Made by a program: the position numbers and the translations under genes | In this document: positions 6,244 through 12,476 of the stretch, in pieces | How the letters are laid out: each line of letters starts with the position of its first letter | Numbering within the stretch: the first letter of the stretch is position 1 | Notes under the pieces: generated by a model | Seen by the model: the letters and a program-made list of their open reading frames with translations, nothing else | Told to the model about the DNA's origin: nothing | Databases searched by the model: none | DNA from: Frankiaceae bacterium | Lineage (GTDB): Bacteria > Actinomycetota > Actinomycetes > Mycobacteriales > SCTD01 | Length of the DNA stretch: 12,734 nt | Reading direction: 5' to 3' | Assembly: GCA_947479995.1 (NCBI GenBank) | Contig: CANKBT010000061.1 | Location: 1-12,734, forward strand

Positions 6244-7202
6244 GACGCGCTCCGGAAGGTCCGGGCGTACGCCGACGGCGAGGTGCCGCGCCAGCGCCCG
6301 AACTGGGTGCGCAGCGTCGCCGCGGAGCCGAAGCCGGACCGGCGCGCGACCTCCTCGACGCCGTGCCCCTGCTCGAGCAGCTGCGCGGCCAGGCCGACGC
6401 GCTGCGCCAGCACCCACCGGGCCGGCGTCTCGCCGGTGACCTCGCGGAAGCGGCGGGCGAAGGTGCGCGGGCTCATGTGCGCGCGGGCGGCGAGGTCGTC
6501 GACCTGCAGCGGGTCGGCGAGGTGCGCGACCACCCAGTCGCAGACCTGAGCGAGGTCGTCGGCCCCGCTGCGGCGCTGCGGCGGCACGGGCGCCTCGACG
6601 AACTGCGCCTGGCCGCCGTCGCGGTGCGGCGGCACGACCATGCGGCGGGCGACGGCGTTCGCGACGGCGTGGCCGTGCTCCTGGCGCATGAGGTGCAGGC
6701 AGGCGTCGATGCCCGCGGCGCTGCCGGCGCCGGTGACGACCTCGCCCTCGTCGACGTAGAGCACCGCGGGGTCGACGTCGACCGCCGGGTAGCGGGCGGC
6801 CAGGTCGGCGGCGTAGCGCCAGTGCGTCGCGGCCCGGCGGCCGTCGAGCAGGCCGCTGGCGGCCAGCACGTACGCGCCGCTGCACACCGACAGCACGCGC
6901 CCGCCGCGGGCGACGGTGTCGCGCAGCGCCTGCAGCAGCGGCTCCGGCGGCCGCTCGGCCGGGTCGCGCCAGCACGGGATGCAGACCAGGTCGGCGGTGG
7001 CGAGGCGCTCGAGGCCGTGCTCGACGGCGATGGCCATGCCGCCGTCCGAGCGCAGCGGGCCGGGCTCGCAGGCGGCGACGGCGAAGTCGTAGACCGGCAG
7101 CCCCTCGTCGCTGCGGTCGGTGCCGAAGGCCTCGCAGAGCACGCCGAGCTCGAAGGCCGTCACGCCCTGGCAGGCGGCGACCACCACGTCCCTCATGACC
7201 AT
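6240..7202 (-). CDS. GlxA-type AraC-family transcriptional regulator (DJ-1/PfpI-like domain plus AraC HTH)
   Basis: A 320-residue regulator. Residues 1 to about 165 form a DJ-1/PfpI (class I amidotransferase-like) sensor domain, with the nucleophile-elbow motif VCSGAYVLAASGLL (Cys at about 107) and THWRYA shortly after. From about 215 to the end lies a double helix-turn-helix AraC domain: DDLAARAHMSPRTFARRFRE is the first HTH and VEEVARRSGFGSAATLRTQF the second, followed by GTSPSAYARTF. The family senses small metabolites and controls catabolic or detoxification genes; the ligand here is unknown. The ATG at 7200-7202 was chosen because CACACT lies exactly six bases upstream and the protein then starts MVMRDVVVAAC, as expected. 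A GTG at 7226 and an ATG at 7196 are alternatives. It probably leads an operon with the 63-residue, PPOX and 32-residue genes. Confidence 0.9.
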   Translation of the reverse strand: MVMRDVVVAACQGVTAFELGVLCEAFGTDRSDEGLPVYDFAVAACEPGPLRSDGGMAIAVEHGLERLATADLVCIPCWRDPAERPPEPLLQALRDTVARGGRVLSVCSGAYVLAASGLLDGRRAATHWRYAADLAARYPAVDVDPAVLYVDEGEVVTGAGSAAGIDACLHLMRQEHGHAVANAVARRMVVPPHRDGGQAQFVEAPVPPQRRSGADDLAQVCDWVVAHLADPLQVDDLAARAHMSPRTFARRFREVTGETPARWVLAQRVGLAAQLLEQGHGVEEVARRSGFGSAATLRTQFGRWRGTSPSAYARTFRSAS

Positions 7203-7208
7203 GCCGCC

Positions 7209-7214
7209 AGTGTG
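7209..7214 (-). promoter_or_regulatory. Putative -10 element of a leaderless promoter for the GlxA-type regulator
   Basis: CACACT on the minus strand lies six bases (GGCGGC) before the ATG at 7200-7202, the same spacing seen before bioD, bioB and the gene at 8902. It overlaps the right arm of an inverted repeat by three bases, which would allow autoregulation. Confidence 0.4.
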
Positions 7215-7248
7215 GCAGGACCGCACCTCGCCGCGCGACTCCTGCCAC
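7212..7248. promoter_or_regulatory. Perfect 9-bp inverted repeat upstream of the GlxA-type regulator, candidate operator
   Basis: GTGGCAGGA (7212-7220) and TCCTGCCAC (7240-7248) are exact reverse complements 19 bases apart. On the minus strand the distal arm lies just upstream of the expected -35 position and the proximal arm overlaps the -10-like CACACT, which is a good geometry for repression or autoregulation. A second reading is a hairpin ending the upstream yihY transcript; its stem would be short for that and its loop long. Confidence 0.5.
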
Positions 7249-7254
7249 GCCGGG

Positions 7255-8136
7255 TCAGGCCTCGCGGACGGTGTCCTCGTTGCGCACCCGCCCGCGCGGG
7301 TGCCCGTCGCGGGCGTCGAGGCGCAGCGTGGCGACGTAGCCGACGAGCGCCAGCACGTGCAGCAGGAACAGCCAGCCGAGCGTCACGGCCGCCGCCGCGA
7401 GCGGCACCGACCCGCCGTACGCCGCGTCGAGCGGCACCTCGATGCCGAGGAACAGCAGGTAGCCCATGGCGAAGCCGGCGAGCACCGACCCCGTGCCGTA
7501 CGCGCCCCACAGCAGGGCGCGCGGGCCGGGCCGCTGCGGGCCGAGCCCGCGGTAGGCGAGCAGCAGCAGCGGGCTGAGGGCGAGCCACAGCAGCAGGAAG
7601 GTGAGGTAGACGCCGAGCAGGCGGGCCGCGCCGCCGTCGCCGAGCACGCCCGTCAGCCGGTCGGCGGCGACCACGGCGACGAGCACGAGCAGGGGGCTGA
7701 CGGCCGCGAGCACCAGCGAGCCGAGCCGGCCGCGCAGCGAGCGCCGGCCCTCCTCGCCGCGCACCGAGAGGCGGTCGAAGGCGCGGACCAGCCCCTCGCC
7801 GTAGAGCGTGCCCGGCACCAGGGCCGCGACGGCCGCCGCGGGCGACAGCCGCGTGCCGACGTCGACGAGCGAGCGCGCGGCGTCCTCGGCGCCGAGGTTG
7901 GTCGGCAGCAGCGTGGCGAGCTCCTCGGCCATGGCGCGCAGGCTGCCCTCGCCGACCACGAGGCCGGCGAGGAAGACGGCGACGAGCAGCAGGGGCACCA
8001 GGCCGATCGCGGCGTAGAAGGTGACGCCCGCGGCGTAGAGGACCAGGTCGTGCCCGCGCGTGCTGCGGCCGACGTCGCGCGCCAGCCCCGCGAGGCCGGG
8101 CGCGGGGGCCTCGTCGTCGAGCGCTGCGGTAGACAC
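7255..8136 (-). CDS. YihY/virulence factor BrkB family membrane protein
   Basis: An integral membrane protein of 293 residues, within the family's usual length. About six hydrophobic segments are seen (roughly 33-62, 98-113, 139-158, 171-194, 207-231, 243-272). Family landmarks are AAGVTFYAAIGLVPLLL near 35-51 and the late AYGGSVPLAAAAVTLGWLFL near 239-258, which matches the YGS...W pattern of the last helix. The basic tail DARDGHPRGRVRNED should be cytosolic. The family was once called ribonuclease BN by mistake; its role is unsettled, with envelope or transport functions proposed. The GTG at 8134-8136 is five bases from the start of the divergent acetyltransferase gene, and no Shine-Dalgarno sequence is visible, so the transcript is probably leaderless. 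The regulator gene follows after 52 bases. Confidence 0.9.
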   Translation of the reverse strand: MSTAALDDEAPAPGLAGLARDVGRSTRGHDLVLYAAGVTFYAAIGLVPLLLVAVFLAGLVVGEGSLRAMAEELATLLPTNLGAEDAARSLVDVGTRLSPAAAVAALVPGTLYGEGLVRAFDRLSVRGEEGRRSLRGRLGSLVLAAVSPLLVLVAVVAADRLTGVLGDGGAARLLGVYLTFLLLWLALSPLLLLAYRGLGPQRPGPRALLWGAYGTGSVLAGFAMGYLLFLGIEVPLDAAYGGSVPLAAAAVTLGWLFLLHVLALVGYVATLRLDARDGHPRGRVRNEDTVREA

Positions 8137-8148
8137 GCCCGGTGCCTA
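8130..8148. promoter_or_regulatory. Palindrome holding two divergent start codons and paired -10-like boxes
   Basis: TAGACACGCCCGGTGCCTA is a near palindrome. The minus-strand GTG (8134-8136) and the plus-strand GTG (8142-8144) sit inside it, five bases apart. TAGACA ends six bases before the plus start, and on the other strand TAGGCA ends six bases before the minus start. Each could be the -10 of a leaderless transcript, so the two promoters would overlap and compete. Both hexamers end in A rather than T, which weakens the match. Confidence 0.4.
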
Positions 8149-8831
8149 CCCCGATCCACCCCTCGCCCCCGGTCGCGGTCCGCCCGGTGCGCGCCGAGGA
8201 GCACGCGGCCGTCGCCGCGCTGACCGCCGACGTCTACCTGCGCGAGGGCTGGGCCGACGAGGAGTACGCCGCGCACCTGCGCGACGTCGCCGGGCGCGCG
8301 GCCACGTCGACCGTGCTCGTCGCGGTCGACGGGCCGCGGGTCGTCGGCGCGCTGACGGTCGCCACGCGCGGCGGGCCGATGGCCGAGATGGCGGCGCCCG
8401 GCGAGGCGGTCGTGCGGATGCTCGTCGTCGACCCGGCCGCCCGGGGCCGCGGCGTCGGCCGGGCGCTCGTCGGGGCGGCCCTCGACCTGGCCCGCGCCGA
8501 CGGCTGCCGCCTCGTCCGGCTGTCGACGCAGCCCGAGATGGCGGCGGCGCACCGCGTCTACGCCTCCTACGGCTTCCGCCGCACGCCCGCGCGCGACTGG
8601 TCGCCCGGGCGCGGCGTCCAGCTGCTCACGTACGCCCTGCCGCTCGTGCCGTGGTGCGACCAGTGCGGCCAGGCGCTCGAGGACGACGGCGCGCACGCCC
8701 GCTGCACCGCCGGGCGCGACCTCGAGCCGCCGCGCTACTGCCCGCACTGCCGGCGCCGCATGGTGGTGCAGGTGCTGCCGGACGGCTGGACGGCGCGCTG
8801 CGTCGAGCACGGGACGACGACCGGCGGCTGA
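8142..8831 (+). CDS. GNAT acetyltransferase fused to a C-terminal BsaP-like (biotin synthase auxiliary protein) domain
   Basis: A 229-residue two-domain protein. Residues 11-166 form a GNAT domain. The VRPVRAEEHAAVAAL strand-helix opens it, VRMLVVDPAARGRGVGRALV (91-110) holds the acetyl-CoA pyrophosphate loop RGRGVG, and AHRVYASYGFRRT (136-148) is the late GNAT signature. Residues 171-224 form a cysteine-rich domain with C172, C175, C188, C200, C203 and C220, plus H185 and H223. The stretch LEPPRYCPHCRRRMVVQV followed by PDGWTARCVEHG closely resembles mycobacterial BsaP (Rv1590, about 80 residues), which is reported to be needed for biotin synthase activity. This window also has bioB, so the domain may serve that BioB. 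The acetyl acceptor is unknown. An in-frame GTG at 8646 could give a free 61-residue BsaP-like product, but no ribosome site supports it. Confidence 0.88.
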   Translation: MPTPIHPSPPVAVRPVRAEEHAAVAALTADVYLREGWADEEYAAHLRDVAGRAATSTVLVAVDGPRVVGALTVATRGGPMAEMAAPGEAVVRMLVVDPAARGRGVGRALVGAALDLARADGCRLVRLSTQPEMAAAHRVYASYGFRRTPARDWSPGRGVQLLTYALPLVPWCDQCGQALEDDGAHARCTAGRDLEPPRYCPHCRRRMVVQVLPDGWTARCVEHGTTTGG

Positions 8832-8889
8832 TCCCGGAGGCGTTGCCCGATCGTGAGGTCGCGGTGACCGGGCGGCGACCGCCCCCGGG

Positions 8890-8895
8890 TTGCCT
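8890..8895 (+). promoter_or_regulatory. Putative -10 element of a leaderless promoter for the membrane protein at 8902
   Basis: TTGCCT lies six bases (GGGCGC) before the GTG at 8902. The 15-base stretch 8894-8908 is identical to that at the bioB start (2151-2165). The hexamer itself is a weak match to TANNNT, and the shared spacing is the main support. Confidence 0.3.
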
Positions 8896-8901
8896 GGGCG
8901 C

Positions 8902-9402
8902 GTGACCGCCCTGCTGCACCGGCCCGCACCGGCGGCGGCGCGCCGCCCGCTGCTGCGGCCGGCGCTCGCCGTCGCGGCCGCCCTGCTGGCCGTCGCGAGC
9001 CTGCCGCTGCGCTGGCACGTGCTGGCCGTCGACGGCGTCGACCTGGTCGAGCGCGGCCGCGACGTCCCCGGCGCAGCGCTGCTGCTGCTCGTCGCCGCCG
9101 CGGTCACGCTCACTGCGGTGCGCCGCCGCCCGCCGCTCGCCGCGCTCGTCTTCGGGCTCGCCAGCACGGTCGCCGTGCGCCTCGGCATGCTGCTCGGCGA
9201 CCTCGCCGCGGGCGACGACCTGCGGGCGACCGGTCCGGGCTACCCGGTGCTCACCGCCTCGGCCGCCCTGCACGCGCTGGCGCTGGCGGTCGCCCTGCGC
9301 GAGGCCGGCGAGCACCGCCGCGCCCGAGCCCTGCTCGTCGTGCTCGGGCTCGCCGCGGCCGCGTGCGCAGCCGCGCTCGCCACCGGCGCGCGGGCCGTCT
9401 AG
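8902..9402 (+). CDS. Hypothetical five-helix membrane protein
   Basis: An unrecognised 166-residue membrane protein. Hydrophobic segments lie at about 19-36, 56-74, 79-99, 117-134 and 142-161. The N-terminus HRPAPAAARRPLLRP is basic and probably cytosolic. Between helices 1 and 2 is a polar loop, RWHVLAVDGVDLVERGRDVPG, predicted to be outside. Short basic loops (RRRPP, REAGEHRRAR) fit the cytosolic side. No enzymatic or binding motif is visible. The GTG at 8902 was preferred to an in-frame TTG at 8890 because the TTG overlaps a -10-like hexamer six bases before the GTG. It is 70 bases after the GNAT-BsaP gene and 68 bases before the dehydrogenase gene, all on the same strand, but a shared function is not implied. 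Confidence 0.72.
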   Translation: MTALLHRPAPAAARRPLLRPALAVAAALLAVASLPLRWHVLAVDGVDLVERGRDVPGAALLLLVAAAVTLTAVRRRPPLAALVFGLASTVAVRLGMLLGDLAAGDDLRATGPGYPVLTASAALHALALAVALREAGEHRRARALLVVLGLAAAACAAALATGARAV

Positions 9403-9457
9403 CGGGTTCGCCCAGCCGCGCCCGGGGATGCCGAGGGGGTCCCTCCCCCGAGCGAGC

Positions 9458-9463
9458 AGGAGG
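9458..9463 (+). promoter_or_regulatory. Shine-Dalgarno AGGAGG of the zinc alcohol dehydrogenase gene
   Basis: A perfect AGGAGG lies seven bases before the GTG at 9471. It decides the start; an open frame reaching to 9363 would add a basic, low-complexity extension foreign to this family. Confidence 0.8.
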
Positions 9464-9470
9464 CGCCCCC

Positions 9471-10670
9471 GTGCGCGCACTGACCTGGCAAGGCAAGCGC
9501 GACGTCCGGGTGACGGACGTCCCCGACCCCCGCATCGAGGCGCCGACCGACGCCGTCATCAAGGTGACGTCGACGGCGATCTGCGGCTCGGACCTGCACC
9601 TGTACGAGGTGCTCGGGCCGTTCCTGTCGCCCGGCGACGTGCTGGGCCACGAGCCGATGGGCGTCGTCGAGGAGGTCGGCGCGGGCGTCACGCACATCAA
9701 GCCCGGCGACCGCGTCGTCGTGCCGTTCAACATCTCCTGCGGCACCTGCTGGATGTGCTCGCGCGGCCTCTACGCGCAGTGCGAGACCACGCAGAACACC
9801 GCGACCGGCAAGGGCGCCTCGCTGTTCGGCTACACCTCGCTGTACGGCTCGGTGCCCGGCGGGCAGGCGGAGTACCTCCGCGTGCCGCAGGCGCACTTCG
9901 GCCCGATCAAGGTGCCGGACGGCGTGCCGGACGAGCGCTACCTCTACCTGTCCGACGTCGTGCCGACCAGCTGGCAAGCCGTCGCGTACGCCGACGTCCC
10001 GCAGGGCGGCACGCTCGGCGTCGTCGGCCTCGGCCCCATCGGCCAGATGGTCTGCCGCATCGCCAAGCACCTCGGCGTGGAGCGCGTCATCGGCGTCGAC
10101 TCCGTGCCCGAGCGGCTCGCCCTCGCGCGCGCGTGGGGCTTCGAGACGGTCGACACGACCGAGGTCGACGACGTCAGCCTCGCCCTCATCGACATGACCG
10201 ACGGCCGCGGGCCCGACAGCGTCGTCGAGGCCGTCGGCATGGAGGCGCACTCCTCGCCCGTCGGCAAGGCGGCGCACGCCGTCGTCGGCCTGCTGCCCGA
10301 CGCGATCGCCAAGCCGATGACCGACCGGCTCGCCGTCGACCGCATGAACGCGCTCACCACCGCCTTCAAGGCGTGCCGCCGCGGCGGCACCGTCTCCATC
10401 AGCGGCGTCTACGGCGGCGAGGCCGACCCGTTCCCGATGATGGAGGTCTTCGACCGCGGGCTGCAGCTGCGCATGGGCCAGTGCCACGTGCACCGCTGGA
10501 CCGACGACATCCTCGAGGTGGTCGGCCAGGAGCAGGACGTGCTCGGGCTGGAGGGGCTCGCGACGCACCGGGTGCCGCTCGACCGCGCGCCCGAGATGTA
10601 CAAGACCTTCCAGGACAAGAGCGACGGCTGCCTGAAGGTCGTCCTGCAGCCGCACGGCGCGACCCCGTGA
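9471..10670 (+). CDS. Zinc-dependent alcohol dehydrogenase (MDR superfamily, formaldehyde-dehydrogenase-like subgroup)
   Basis: A 399-residue medium-chain dehydrogenase, oxidising an alcohol with NAD(P). Catalytic zinc ligands are C38 (AICGSDLH) and H60-E61 in the GHEPMGVVEEVG signature. C90, C93, C96 and C104 form the structural zinc lobe. The Rossmann fold has GLGPIG at 186-191, and D210 at the end of the next strand favours NAD over NADP. A longer segment after VEAVGMEAHSS (SPVGKAAHAVVGLLPDAIA and onward) is an insertion shared with glutathione-independent formaldehyde dehydrogenases, so I place it in that subgroup; the true substrate is unknown. AGGAGG precedes the GTG by seven bases. The gene ends in GTGA, where the next SDR gene starts, so the two are translationally coupled and may act on linked substrates. 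Confidence 0.92.
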   Translation: MRALTWQGKRDVRVTDVPDPRIEAPTDAVIKVTSTAICGSDLHLYEVLGPFLSPGDVLGHEPMGVVEEVGAGVTHIKPGDRVVVPFNISCGTCWMCSRGLYAQCETTQNTATGKGASLFGYTSLYGSVPGGQAEYLRVPQAHFGPIKVPDGVPDERYLYLSDVVPTSWQAVAYADVPQGGTLGVVGLGPIGQMVCRIAKHLGVERVIGVDSVPERLALARAWGFETVDTTEVDDVSLALIDMTDGRGPDSVVEAVGMEAHSSPVGKAAHAVVGLLPDAIAKPMTDRLAVDRMNALTTAFKACRRGGTVSISGVYGGEADPFPMMEVFDRGLQLRMGQCHVHRWTDDILEVVGQEQDVLGLEGLATHRVPLDRAPEMYKTFQDKSDGCLKVVLQPHGATP

Positions 10671-11575
10671 GCGCACGCACGGTCCTCGTCGTCGGCGCGT
10701 CGAGCGGGATCGGCCGCGCCGCCGCGCACCAGCTCGCCGAGCGCGGCGACCACCTCGTGCTGCTGTCGCGCAGCCGCGAGGCGCTCGAGGAGACGGCCCG
10801 CGAGTGCCGGCTGCGCGGCGCGGGCTCCGCGACCGTCGTCGTCGCCGACGTCCGCGACGCGGAGGCGGTCGACGCCGCCGTGCGCGGGGTCAACCGGCTC
10901 GACGCGGTCATCCACTCGGCCGGCGTCGTCGCGTACGGCCGCTTCGAGGACGTGCCCAAGGACGTCTACGACGGCGTGCTGGAGACCAACGTCCTCGGCG
11001 CCGCCAACGTCGCCCGCAGCGCGCTGCCGGTGCTGCGCGCGCAGAAGGAGGGCGTGCTCGTCCTCATCGGCTCGGTGCTCGGCGAGATCGCCGTGCCGAA
11101 CATGACGGCGTACGTCGTGAGCAAGTGGGCGCTGCGCTCGTTCGGCCGGCAGCTCGCGATCGAGAACCGCGACGTCAAGGACGTGCGTGTCTGCGTCGTC
11201 GCGCCGGGCGGCGTCGACACCCCGATCTACCGGCAGGCGGCCAACTACCTCGGCCGCCCGGGTCGCCCGCCGGCACCGGTCGACAGCCCGGAGAAGGTGG
11301 CGCGCGCCGCCGTCCGCGCGATCGACCACCCGCGCGACCGCATCAGCGTCGGCCTGGCCAACCCGCTCATGCGCTTCGGCTTCCGGCGGATGCCCCGGGT
11401 CTTCGACGCCCTCGTCGGCCCGATGTTCGGCGTCGCCGCGCTCGAGCCCGAGCCGCTCGCGGCGACCACCGGCAACGTGCACGGCCCGGTCACCGCCCGC
11501 GAGCGCGTGGCCGACGGCCGCGGGCAGGGCGTCGGCACGGTCGTGCGCAACCTCACCGGGCGGGGGCGGCGCTAG
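10667..11575 (+). CDS. SDR-family oxidoreductase (classical type, with C-terminal extension)
   Basis: A 302-residue short-chain dehydrogenase. The cofactor loop GASSGIG is at 10-16, and S34-R35 after the second strand favours NADPH. The NNAG-type motif is HSAG at 83-86, the structural Asn is N108, and the catalytic Ser-Tyr-Lys are S136, Y149 and K153 (AYVVSK). APGGVDTPIY follows near 179-188. About 80 residues beyond the usual core (after RISVGLANPL) carry hydrophobic and basic patches (MRFGFRRMPRVFDALVG) and may touch the membrane or form a lid. The GTG start lies in the stop codon of the dehydrogenase gene (GTGA, four-base overlap), so it is translated with it. An NADPH-type partner for an NAD-type dehydrogenase suggests linked redox steps, but the substrate cannot be read from sequence. 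A strong terminator follows ten bases after the stop. Confidence 0.92.
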   Translation: MSARTVLVVGASSGIGRAAAHQLAERGDHLVLLSRSREALEETARECRLRGAGSATVVVADVRDAEAVDAAVRGVNRLDAVIHSAGVVAYGRFEDVPKDVYDGVLETNVLGAANVARSALPVLRAQKEGVLVLIGSVLGEIAVPNMTAYVVSKWALRSFGRQLAIENRDVKDVRVCVVAPGGVDTPIYRQAANYLGRPGRPPAPVDSPEKVARAAVRAIDHPRDRISVGLANPLMRFGFRRMPRVFDALVGPMFGVAALEPEPLAATTGNVHGPVTARERVADGRGQGVGTVVRNLTGRGRR

Positions 11576-11584
11576 CAGCGACGC

Positions 11585-11623
11585 ACGAGGGCCCCGGCCG
11601 GTCGCACCGGTCGGGGCCCTCGT
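11585..11623. terminator. Strong bidirectional hairpin terminator between convergent SDR genes
   Basis: The left arm 11585-11602 and right arm 11606-11623 form an 18-bp stem with one G-T pair, closed by the three-base loop CGC. The core is GAGGGCCCCGG with its complement. It begins ten bases after the plus-strand SDR stop and ends nine bases before the minus-strand SDR stop. There is no T-run on either side, as is usual for GC-rich actinobacteria. Confidence 0.88.
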
Positions 11624-11632
11624 CGCGCCGGG

Positions 11633-12415
11633 CTACTTCGGCTGCAGCCTCGCCGCCCCGTCGATGCGCACGGTCTCGCCGTTGGCGTACGTGTTGACGA
11701 GCAGCTCGACCACCATCGAGGCCAGCTCCTCGCTCTTGCCGAGGCGCTTGGGGAAGACGACGTCGCGCTTGAGCTTGTCCTTGAAGGCCTCGCTCTCGGG
11801 GCCCTCGCCGTAGATGGGCGTGTCGATGAGGCCGGGCGCCACGCAGTTGACGCGGACGCCGATGGCGGCCAGGTCGCGCGCGACCGGCAGCGTCATGCCG
11901 ACGATGCCGCCCTTGCTGGAGCTGTACGCCGCCTGCCCGATCTGGCCGTCGAAGGCGGCGACCGAGGCGAGCGTGACGATGGCGCCGCGCGAGCCGTCCT
12001 CGTCGACCGGCTGCGTGCGGCCCATCGCCGTGGCGGCCAGGCGCACGCAGTTGAAGGTGCCGATGAGGTTGACCGTGACGACCTTGGTGTACGCCGCGAG
12101 GTCGTGCGCCGAGGAGAACTCGCCGTCGCGGCCGACGGTGCGCGTCGCCCAGCCGATGCCGGCGGCGCACACCAGCGTGCGCAGCGGGCCGAGGCCCTCG
12201 GCCGTCTGCACCGCCTCGACGACCTGGTCGGGGTCGGACACGTCGGCGCGGACGTACTCGCCGCCGACGTCCGCGGCGACGGCGCGGCCCTTGTCGTCGT
12301 TGAGGTCCAGCACGACCACGTGCGCGCCGCGGGCGGCGAGCTGCCGCACGGTGGCCTCGCCGAGGCCGCTGGCCCCGCCGGTGACGATGGACGAGGTGCC
12401 GGTCAGGTCGAGCAC
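11633..12415 (-). CDS. SDR-family oxidoreductase, HSD10/3-hydroxyacyl-CoA dehydrogenase-like
   Basis: A 260-residue classical SDR. The cofactor loop is TGGASGLG (12-19) and D37 at the end of the second strand (VVLDLND) points to NAD. CAAG is at 83-86, N116 lies in VTVNLIGTFN, the catalytic residues are S151, Y164 and K168 (AAYSSSKGG), and APGLIDTPIY runs from 193 to 202. The insert around GRTQPVDEDGSRGAIVTLAS and the ending TVRIDGAARLQPK are typical of HSD10-like 3-hydroxyacyl-CoA or 2-methyl-3-hydroxybutyryl-CoA dehydrogenases, so a beta-oxidation step is likely but unproven. The GTG at 12413-12415 has GGAGG four bases upstream, and a TAGGGT promoter box lies about 39 bases upstream. It converges on the NADPH-type SDR across a shared terminator. 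Confidence 0.91.
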   Translation of the reverse strand: MLDLTGTSSIVTGGASGLGEATVRQLAARGAHVVVLDLNDDKGRAVAADVGGEYVRADVSDPDQVVEAVQTAEGLGPLRTLVCAAGIGWATRTVGRDGEFSSAHDLAAYTKVVTVNLIGTFNCVRLAATAMGRTQPVDEDGSRGAIVTLASVAAFDGQIGQAAYSSSKGGIVGMTLPVARDLAAIGVRVNCVAPGLIDTPIYGEGPESEAFKDKLKRDVVFPKRLGKSEELASMVVELLVNTYANGETVRIDGAARLQPK

Positions 12416-12439
12416 AGTGCCTCCAGGCGCGGGGCCGCG

Positions 12440-12457
12440 GGGTCGGGGTCCCGACCC
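12440..12457. repeat. Short hairpin upstream of the HSD10-like gene
   Basis: GGGTCGG-GGTC-CCGACCC is a perfect 7-bp inverted repeat with a four-base loop. On the minus strand it overlaps the -10-like TAGGGT and lies between the pilus ATPase stop and the SDR start. It could be an operator or a weak terminator for the upstream gene; the sequence does not decide. Confidence 0.4.
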
Positions 12458-12459
12458 TA
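12454..12459 (-). promoter_or_regulatory. Putative -10 element for the HSD10-like SDR gene
   Basis: TAGGGT on the minus strand fits TANNNT. Transcription starting about seven bases downstream would give a leader of roughly 30 bases carrying the GGAGG ribosome site. No clear -35 box is visible. Confidence 0.4.
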
Positions 12460-12476
12460 GGCCGTCCGCCGGAGCG

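Noticed and set aside
6363..8223. Long plus-strand frames opposite the regulator and yihY-type genes
   Set aside because: Compositionally biased (Gln/Arg/Gly/Ala) shadows of two recognisable minus-strand genes.
8857..8880. A 6-bp stem (ggtcgc with gcgacc, 12-base loop) between the GNAT-BsaP gene and the next gene
   Set aside because: Too short and loose to call a terminator in GC-rich sequence.
9403..9470. A SigB-like promoter (GGTTC and GGGGAT) and a 5-bp GGGGG/CCCCC stem before the zinc dehydrogenase
   Set aside because: The -10 lacks the GGGTA core, spacing is borderline, and G and C runs are common here.
9399..10676. A 425-residue minus-strand frame opposite the zinc dehydrogenase
   Set aside because: Shadow of a gene with full zinc-ligand and Rossmann motifs; composition biased and no start signal.
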